Part shown: positions 58,886 to 64,000 of the stretch, one piece after another
Layout: every line of letters begins with the position of its first letter
Numbering within the stretch: position 1 is the stretch's first letter
The notes under the pieces: model-generated
What the model was told of the DNA's origin: nothing
What the model saw: the letters and a program-made list of their open reading frames with translations, nothing else
Database searches by the model: none
Position numbers and translations under genes: made by a program
NCBI GenBank assembly: GCA_965248455.1
Contig: OZ252105.1
Coordinates: forward strand, 930,001 to 994,000
Reading direction: 5' to 3'
Length of the DNA stretch: 64,000 nucleotides
From: Bin16 sp965248455
Lineage (GTDB): Bacteria > Chloroflexota > Dehalococcoidia > Lucifugimonadales > Australimonadaceae

Positions 58886-60112
58886 ATGGTCAATGTTGCC
58901 GCTTTGCGCTGTAAGGAATGCTCCAGGGATTACCCAATCGGCGCTTTCAATGTCTGCGACTTCTGTTTCGGGCCGCTCGAAGTCGTCTACGACATGGACG
59001 CTATCGCCAAGGTCACGAGCCGCGAGCGCATAGCAGCCGGTCCGTTCAGCCTCTGGCGCTATGCCGATTTCCTGCCCGCGACCTACAACCCTGACGTAGA
59101 CATCAACGCCGGGTTCACGCCGCTCATACGCTCGCGCGGCCTCGCGCAGCGTCTCGGGCTCAACGAGCTCTGGATCAAAAACGACAGCGTGAATCCGTCC
59201 TATTCGTTCAAGGACAGGGTCGTCGCCGTCGCTACGGCCAAAGCGCTCGAACTCGGGTTCACGACAATCGCCTGCGCGTCCACCGGAAACCTCGCCTGCT
59301 CCGTGGCTGCCCACGCAGCGCGCGCCCAGATGAAGGCGTACGTCTTCATCCCATCCGACCTCGAACAGGGGAAGGTGCTCGGTGCCGCGATCTACAACCC
59401 GACCATGATCGCCGTGGACGGCAGCTACGATGACGTCAACCGCCTCTGCAGCGAGCTGGCCGACCAACACCCGTGGGCGTTCGTGAACATCAACATCCGC
59501 CCCTTCTACGCCGACGGCAGCAAGACGCTGGGCTACGAGGTAGCCGAGCAACTCGGCTGGCGCGCCCCCATGCACGCCATCGCTCCCTCTGCCTCCGGCG
59601 CGATGTTCACCAAGATCTACCAGGGCTTCAAGGAATTCGAACAAGCCGGTCTGATAGGAGCGGTTGAGACGCAGATGCACTGCGCGCAGGCGCGCGGCTG
59701 CTGCCCCATCGCCACCGCCTACGAGGAAGGACGCTTCGTCATCAGGCCCGTACGGCCTGCGACCATCGCCAAGTCCCTCGGTATAGGCAACCCGGCTGAC
59801 GGCTACTACGCCCTCAAGACGATAGAAGCCTCCAACGGCTCAGCCGTCATAGCGGAAGAGAGCGAAGTCGCGGAAGGCATCAAGCTCCTCGCCGAGACGG
59901 AAGGCATCTTCACCGAGGGCGCGGGCGGCGTTGCTGTCGCGGGCCTTAGGCGGCTCGTCGAGCGCGGCGAGATCAAACCTGACGAATCGACCGTGGTCTA
60001 CATCACCGGCAACGGTCTCAAGACGACCGAGATCGTCAGCGACGTGGTCAATCCTATCCTTATCGAGGCAACGGTGGCGGCGTTCGAGGAACGTGTGGCC
60101 ATCACGAACTGA
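58886..60112 (+). CDS. thrC: Threonine synthase-like PLP enzyme (408 aa)
   Basis: Fold-type II PLP enzyme. The PLP lysine is in NPSYSFKDRVVAVATAKALE; CASTGNLACSVAAHAARAQM binds the phosphate; VYITGNGLKTTEIVSDV lies near the end. The N-terminus has a four-Cys zinc-ribbon-like motif (CKECSRDYPIGAFNVCDFC). It should convert O-phosphohomoserine to threonine. Its coupling to a NIL-domain protein and a MoaD/ThiS carrier also leaves room for a sulfur-transfer reaction. The start ATG is at 58886 with AGGGGG upstream. The stop codon shares one base with the next ATG. Confidence 0.88.
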   Translation: MVNVAALRCKECSRDYPIGAFNVCDFCFGPLEVVYDMDAIAKVTSRERIAAGPFSLWRYADFLPATYNPDVDINAGFTPLIRSRGLAQRLGLNELWIKNDSVNPSYSFKDRVVAVATAKALELGFTTIACASTGNLACSVAAHAARAQMKAYVFIPSDLEQGKVLGAAIYNPTMIAVDGSYDDVNRLCSELADQHPWAFVNINIRPFYADGSKTLGYEVAEQLGWRAPMHAIAPSASGAMFTKIYQGFKEFEQAGLIGAVETQMHCAQARGCCPIATAYEEGRFVIRPVRPATIAKSLGIGNPADGYYALKTIEASNGSAVIAEESEVAEGIKLLAETEGIFTEGAGGVAVAGLRRLVERGEIKPDESTVVYITGNGLKTTEIVSDVVNPILIEATVAAFEERVAITN

Positions 60113-60363
60113 TGACAACGAGAATCATGAAGCGTGTCCGATTCACCTATCTGGATCGGATCATCAAGGAACCCATCATCTACAAGTTGGGGCATAATTT
60201 TGATGTCGTAACCAACATCCGGCGCGCCGACGTGCAAGAGGGTGTCGGTTGGGTCATCCTTGAGATAGATGGAGAGCCGGCTGAGATTGAACGCGGCCTG
60301 GACTGGGTGCGCTCCCTGGGAATCAGGGTGGACCCCGCACTCGGAGACCTGGTCGAACCGTAA
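60112..60363 (+). CDS. NIL-domain protein (83 aa)
   Basis: A single ferredoxin-like NIL domain: KRVRFTYLDRIIKEPIIYKL, NIRRADVQEGVGWVILEIDG and IERGLDWVRSLGIRVDPALG. NIL domains occur in methionine-uptake ATPases and in sulfur-amino-acid enzymes, where they sense or bind ligands. The ATG overlaps the thrC-like stop by one base; an ATG five codons later is an alternative. Followed 22 bases on by a sulfur-carrier gene. Confidence 0.87.
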   Translation: MTTRIMKRVRFTYLDRIIKEPIIYKLGHNFDVVTNIRRADVQEGVGWVILEIDGEPAEIERGLDWVRSLGIRVDPALGDLVEP

Positions 60364-60385
60364 CTACGAAGAGGAGTGAGACAGG

Positions 60386-60661
60386 ATGAGTGTAATGGTG
60401 CGCATCCCCGGCCCGCTGCGTCGTATCACCGATGGCGCGGACAAAGTAGAAGTGGACGCCGACAGCCTCGGCGGACTGATAACGGCGCTCGATGAGCAAT
60501 ACGCAGGCATGAAAGAGCGAATCCTCGACGAGAACGGCGAGGTGCGCTACTTCGTTAACCTCTACCTCAACAACGAGGATGTCCGCTTCCTCGATGGCCT
60601 CGCGACGCCGATCAAGTCCGGCGACGAGGTCAGCATCGTCCCGGCGGTCGCCGGAGGCTAG
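60386..60661 (+). CDS. MoaD/ThiS-family sulfur carrier protein (91 aa)
   Basis: Ubiquitin-like beta-grasp protein ending in AGG, the C-terminus that is thiocarboxylated in this family (SGDEVSIVPAVAGG). MVRIPGPLRRITDGADKVEV forms the first strands. The neighbouring thrC-like and NIL genes resemble clusters that use a carrier such as CysO or HcyD to deliver sulfide to cysteine or homocysteine synthesis, rather than molybdopterin or thiamine. AAGAGGAG lies upstream. No activating E1-like gene or JAMM protease is in this cluster. Confidence 0.88.
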   Translation: MSVMVRIPGPLRRITDGADKVEVDADSLGGLITALDEQYAGMKERILDENGEVRYFVNLYLNNEDVRFLDGLATPIKSGDEVSIVPAVAGG

Positions 60662-60667
60662 TCCCTT

Positions 60668-60725
60668 GTCGCTCCCGCGAAGGCGGGAGCCTCGCATCCA
60701 CGCCCCCTGTTTTCGTCGGCTGTGG
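60668..60725 (+). repeat. REP-like intergenic repeat, full hairpin copy
   Basis: GTCGCTCCCGCGAAGGCGGG at the start, with stem GCTCCCGC-GAAG-GCGGGAGC (60671-60690), then CTCGCATCCACGCCCCCTG and TTTTCGTCGGCTGTGG. It matches 4176-4224 over its length and 12694 and 12866 over the hairpin part. Confidence 0.7.
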
Positions 60726-60744
60726 CGTCGGACGTAAGATCGAT

Positions 60745-61455
60745 ATGAGAGAACCTCCACAGGACGACGACGAGCTCTACACCGCTAGAGAGCTTGAGGA
60801 GCTCGACGAACTCAATCGTCTGGGCGACGACCACACCTCGTTCTTCCAGAGCCGATGGTGGAAGCGTGGCGCCATCGCCTTTGCGATGCTCATCGTCCTC
60901 TCGCTGCTGCTGCCTATCCTCCTGATAGTCCAGAGCGGCTCGTCCGGCCAGGCCGAAGCGCCCGTGGGGCCGCCAGCGCCCGATTTCGTATTGGCCGCCG
61001 CCCAGGGCGGAACTGTGCGCCTCTCCGACGAACTGAACGCCAACAGCGCGGTCGTGCTCGTGTTCTACCGAGGGTTCTTCTGAGGGATATGCCGGAGCCA
61101 GCTCGTCGAGTTGGAGAGAGCGTACCCGGAGATACGCGCCGAGGGAGCGGAACTGCTCGCCATCAGCGTCGACAACCTAAACGACGCTCGCCAGATGCAG
61201 GCGCTCACCGGAGCCACGTTCCCCGTCCTCGCGGATCCTGACCACGTTGTAACCGCAACCTACGGGCTGTTCGATCTGCTCGGCGATGGCGTATCAGCCC
61301 CCGCCACCATCGTGCTCACCTCGGAGGAGATTATCGGCGCCAACGTGGGCCAGGACATCGGCGACCGCGTCCCCGCTGCCCTCATCGTCCAGCTCCTGCG
61401 CGAGTTCAACGCAGGAACGCTCGGAGAGGACAACCCCCAGGGAACTGGGGCCTAA
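60745..61455 (+). CDS. Membrane-anchored redoxin with in-frame UGA, probable selenoprotein (236 aa)
   Basis: The frame runs from the ATG at 60745 through TGA at 61081-61083 to 61455. An N-terminal acidic tail is followed by one membrane helix (~40-62, GAIAFAMLIVLSLLLPILLI). An AhpC/TSA redoxin domain then starts near PAPDFVLAAAQGG. The UGA falls in VLVFYRGFF-U-GICRSQLVEL, exactly where related peroxiredoxin-like proteins have the first Cys of FYRGxWCPYC; the second Cys is C116. A seven-pair stem with loop GUC follows at 61098-61114. Reading the UGA as selenocysteine (U113) gives a normal-length protein, with the C-terminal half fully redoxin-like (AELLAISVDNLNDARQMQAL, TFPVLADPDHVVTATYGLFD). 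Stopping at the UGA would leave a useless N-terminus. No selA, selB or tRNA-Sec is in the window. Confidence 0.8.
61098..61114 (+). promoter_or_regulatory. Putative bacterial SECIS stem-loop
   Basis: CCAGCTC (61098-61104), loop GTC, GAGTTGG (61108-61114): seven pairs with one G-U. The loop begins 21 bases after the UGA codon, and a G is its first base. Both agree with the general bacterial SECIS model (G among the first two loop bases, loop 16-37 bases after UGA). Confidence 0.65.
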
Positions 61456-63119
61456 CGCCCCAGGTCGCGAACGACCTCCGCCACGCGCTCGACCGGTACG
61501 CCTTTGCGCGTAACCGCCCTGCCCACCTCCTCCAGAAACACCCACGACACCTGCCCCGCCGTCGTCTTCTTGTCCCGGCTCATCGCCTGGATGATGGCCT
61601 CCGGCGCGACCCCCGCGTAGCTCGACGGCAACCCGAACCGAGCGATGAGCGACGCCTGGTGTTCGACGATCTCGGCGGACGTAACGCCCTCCATCATCCC
61701 CAGCCGCGCCGCACCGGTCATGCCGATAGCGACCGCCTCGCCGTGAAGGTACGCATCGTAGCCTGCCGCCGCCTCGACGCCGTGGCCTATCGTGTGCCCG
61801 TAGTTCAGCAACATCCGCCGACCACTCGTCTCGCGTTCGTCCTCCGTAACGATGCGCGCCTTCACCGCGGCGTTGCGCGCCACAGCCTCCGTCGTCAGCT
61901 CAGGGTCGAGCGACAGCAGCGCCTCGGCGTGCTGCTCGTAGAAGTCCACGAGCGGCGCTTCGAGCGCAAAGCCGTGCTTGATGGCCTCCGCCCAGCCCTC
62001 GCGAAGCGCCCGCTCCGGCAGTGTCTTCAGCGCTGAGACGTCCGCCAGCACCATCATCGGGTGGTGGAACGCGCCAACCATGTTCTTGGCGACCGGAAGG
62101 TCAACCGCCGTCTTCCCCCCGATGCTCGAGTCCACCATCGCCGTCAGCGACGTCGGAACCTGCACGAGCCTGATGCCGCGCAGGAACGTTGCCGCCACGT
62201 AGCCCGCCAGATCGCCAACGACACCGCCGCCCACCGCGATGATGACGTCGCCCCGCTCCACCCGGTGCTCGGCCAGCCACTCATAGAGAACGGTCGCGGT
62301 CTCCAGGCTCTTGCTCGCCTCTCCTGCGGGGAACGTGAATAATCCCATCTCGATGTCCGCCGCGTGGAGGGACCGCTGCGCGGCGCGGCCATACGGATGC
62401 ACGACGTTCGTATCGCAGATGATGTGCGCGCGGCCAGTGAAACCCGATTCGGCGAGGCGCTGCCCCAACTGCTGCTCCAGCGTCCCCCATCCAACGAACA
62501 CCGGATACGCGCCCTGCTCCACCGTAACCGTCGCGGCCAGATCCGGATCGTCACGCCACGTCTGCGCAGCCCCGAGCTTGCGCCATGCGCGAACAACCTC
62601 GTGCGCGGCCTGCTCTGCGGACATCGCGTCCGTCGTAACCGTCCAATGAGCGCGTGCGTACACCCACTGCCGCTCGCGCTTCAACGATTCGATACGCCCC
62701 AGCGGGTCGTCCGACCCTCCGGATCGGAGCATCGGACGCACCATCGCCTCCGCCCCATCCTCCTCCGCGATGCTCGACAGACGCTTGTAGATCGTCTCCG
62801 GGTGCGCTTCGAGCGCAACGACCAGCCCCGATGCAAGCATCGTGCCGAGTGAATCGTCATACATCACCGAGCCTGCGCCGGTCGAGATGACGACCCGCTC
62901 CCGTGTCGTCATCTCCACGATGATGTCGCGCTCCAGCCGGCGGAACGCCGGTTCGCCATCGTTGGCGAAGATACGATCGATCGACTTGTCGGCGCGTTCG
63001 ACGATGAGCTCGTCGGCGTCCGCGAACGCCCAGCCAAGCAGCCGGGCCACGCTGCGCCCCACAGCGCTCTTCCCCGTGCCGGAGAAACCGATGAGAAAGA
63101 TGCGGTTACCGTCGGTCAT
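61452..63119 (-). CDS. aroKB: Fused shikimate kinase and 3-dehydroquinate synthase (555 aa)
   Basis: Residues ~1-180 are shikimate kinase: P-loop IFLIGFSGTGKSAVGRS, DADELIVERADKSIDRIFAN, and STGAGSVMYDD in place of the common GGG motif. Residues ~200-550 are dehydroquinate synthase: GEASKSLETATVLYEW, DVIIAVGGGVVGDLAGYVAA, FLRGIRLVQVPTSLTAMVDS, SSIGGKTAVDLPVAKNMVG, and NYGHTIGHGVEA with zinc His. The fusion joins two non-consecutive steps of the chorismate pathway. I choose the ATG ending at 63119. aroC ends 16 bases upstream, so the two form one operon. The 3' end overlaps the convergent redoxin gene by four bases. Confidence 0.94.
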   Translation of the reverse strand: MTDGNRIFLIGFSGTGKSAVGRSVARLLGWAFADADELIVERADKSIDRIFANDGEPAFRRLERDIIVEMTTRERVVISTGAGSVMYDDSLGTMLASGLVVALEAHPETIYKRLSSIAEEDGAEAMVRPMLRSGGSDDPLGRIESLKRERQWVYARAHWTVTTDAMSAEQAAHEVVRAWRKLGAAQTWRDDPDLAATVTVEQGAYPVFVGWGTLEQQLGQRLAESGFTGRAHIICDTNVVHPYGRAAQRSLHAADIEMGLFTFPAGEASKSLETATVLYEWLAEHRVERGDVIIAVGGGVVGDLAGYVAATFLRGIRLVQVPTSLTAMVDSSIGGKTAVDLPVAKNMVGAFHHPMMVLADVSALKTLPERALREGWAEAIKHGFALEAPLVDFYEQHAEALLSLDPELTTEAVARNAAVKARIVTEDERETSGRRMLLNYGHTIGHGVEAAAGYDAYLHGEAVAIGMTGAARLGMMEGVTSAEIVEHQASLIARFGLPSSYAGVAPEAIIQAMSRDKKTTAGQVSWVFLEEVGRAVTRKGVPVERVAEVVRDLGR

Positions 63120-63135
63120 GCCTGCAACCGGAACC

Positions 63136-64000
63136 CTACTCGTACCCGTGCGGCCCAACCGTGGCGAGGTAGCCCCAATAGTTGCGCTTGATTTCCGAGA
63201 TGTGGTCGCCGCCGAACTTCTCCAGGAACGCATCGGCGAGCGTGAACATCACCATCGCCTCCGCGATGACGCCGCACGTGGGCACGAACGTGACGTCGCT
63301 GCGCTCGTAATGCGCCTGCGCGAGTTCGCCCGTCGTCAGGTCGACGGACGGCAGCGGACTCATCATCGTGGCGATGGGCTTCACCACCGCGCGGATGATC
63401 AGCGGCTCCCCTGTGGTCATCCCTCCTTCGAGTCCACCGGCGTTGTTCGTGCGGCGCGGCCACGGCTTTGCCCAGCTCCCGTCCGCGTTCCGCTCCCACT
63501 CCTCGATGGGCTTGATGACGTCATGTACTTTCGAGCCTCGCAGATCCGCAAGGTCGAACCCCTTGCCGACCTCGACGCCCTTCACCGCGTTCACGCTCCC
63601 AACTGAGGCCATCAGCCGTGTGCTGAGTTTCGTGTCCCACTGGATGTGCGAGCCGAGGCCGATGGGCAGGCCCGTCGCGATGACCTCGACGACGCCGCCC
63701 AGGCTGTCGCCCGCTTCTTTCGCCGCGTCGATCTCCTGCACCATCCGCCCGCCCGCATCGGGGTCAGCGCACCGCACAGGTGACTCTTCCGCCGCCGCCC
63801 AGTCGATGGGCAACGACGGGGTCGCCTGCACGCCGCCGATGTTCGTGACGTGGCTATGCACCTCGACGCCGAACTCCGCGAGGAATGCGCGGCAGATCGC
63901 TCCGACGGCAACGCGCGCCGTCGACTCTCGCGCCGATGAGCGTTCGAGGATGTTGCGGGCGTCGTCCTGGAGATACTTGCTGATGCCCGGAGTGTCCGCG
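63136..64000 (-). CDS. aroC: Chorismate synthase, 5' end outside the window
   Basis: Makes chorismate from EPSP with reduced FMN. The reading frame is open to the last base of the window, so the start codon lies beyond 64000; 288 residues are visible. ISKYLQDDARNILERSSARE and STARVAVGAICRAFLAEFGV correspond to the conserved central FMN-binding part, and GVVEVIATGLPIGLGSHIQW, GMTTGEPLIIRAVVKPIATM and ERSDVTFVPTCGVIAEAMVM to the C-terminal half. Co-directional with the aroK-aroB fusion. Confidence 0.94.
   Translation of the reverse strand, partial: ADTPGISKYLQDDARNILERSSARESTARVAVGAICRAFLAEFGVEVHSHVTNIGGVQATPSLPIDWAAAEESPVRCADPDAGGRMVQEIDAAKEAGDSLGGVVEVIATGLPIGLGSHIQWDTKLSTRLMASVGSVNAVKGVEVGKGFDLADLRGSKVHDVIKPIEEWERNADGSWAKPWPRRTNNAGGLEGGMTTGEPLIIRAVVKPIATMMSPLPSVDLTTGELAQAHYERSDVTFVPTCGVIAEAMVMFTLADAFLEKFGGDHISEIKRNYWGYLATVGPHGYE

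Overview
The window is GC-rich, gene-dense bacterial DNA carrying both housekeeping operons and accessory catabolic genes. An uncultured Chloroflexota lineage (Dehalococcoidia or SAR202-like) is my best guess. This is an inference from several hints: the hydantoinase, Rieske, cupin and MCT-type MFS repertoire; the fused SUMT-HemD and AroK-AroB enzymes; the tRNA-tuf-rpmG-secE-nusG-rplKAJL order; and a probable selenoprotein. No rRNA or other strict taxonomic marker is present. No CRISPR array or prophage was seen.

Layout. 0-2 kb: a complete IS481-family element and a MNT-HEPN nucleotidyltransferase. 2-16 kb: MFS transporter, 1-Cys peroxiredoxin, then a catabolic island (HyuA, HyuB, D-aminoacylase-type hydrolase, EamA exporter, MFS), a repeat-rich spacer, another MFS and a Rieske oxygenase. 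16-20.6 kb: MoxR, DUF58 and a transglutaminase membrane protein in one operon on the minus strand. 20.8-29.3 kb: tetrapyrrole operon (precorrin-2 dehydrogenase, hemA, hemC, SUMT-HemD fusion, hemB, then three non-heme genes resembling a nuclease/antitoxin/PIN module, then hemL). 29.4-30.5 kb: a small cupredoxin, four-helix membrane protein and 32-residue membrane peptide cluster. 30.6-39.6 kb: M20 amidohydrolase, double cupin, an IS5-family element inserted at the stop codon of a KefB-like antiporter, VOC protein, RadC, DUF427, a nitroreductase broken by an amber codon, and DinB. 39.6-44.7 kb: ribosomal protein and translation operon with an L10 leader and attenuator, headed by three tRNAs and a clear promoter. 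44.8-46.1 kb: an IS30-family element that interrupts a 58-codon membrane-protein gene. 46-58.6 kb: thioredoxin-NHL protein, gatB, secG, NAD(P)-binding protein, FAD oxidase, cysS-ispF-ispD, aldo/keto reductase, clpC and dnaJ. 58.9-64 kb: thrC-like gene, NIL protein, MoaD/ThiS carrier, a redoxin gene with an in-frame UGA, aroK-aroB fusion and the 3' part of aroC.

How the genes fit together. The tetrapyrrole genes cover glutamate-tRNA to uroporphyrinogen III plus the branch to siroheme. The cysS-ispF-ispD and aroC-aroKB groups supply isoprenoid and chorismate precursors. The most striking single observation is the redoxin at 60745-61455: an in-frame UGA sits where the first Cys of a C-x-x-C redoxin motif belongs, and a stem-loop with the geometry of a bacterial SECIS element follows it. 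Three intact insertion sequences of three families each keep target duplications, so mobile-element activity looks recent.
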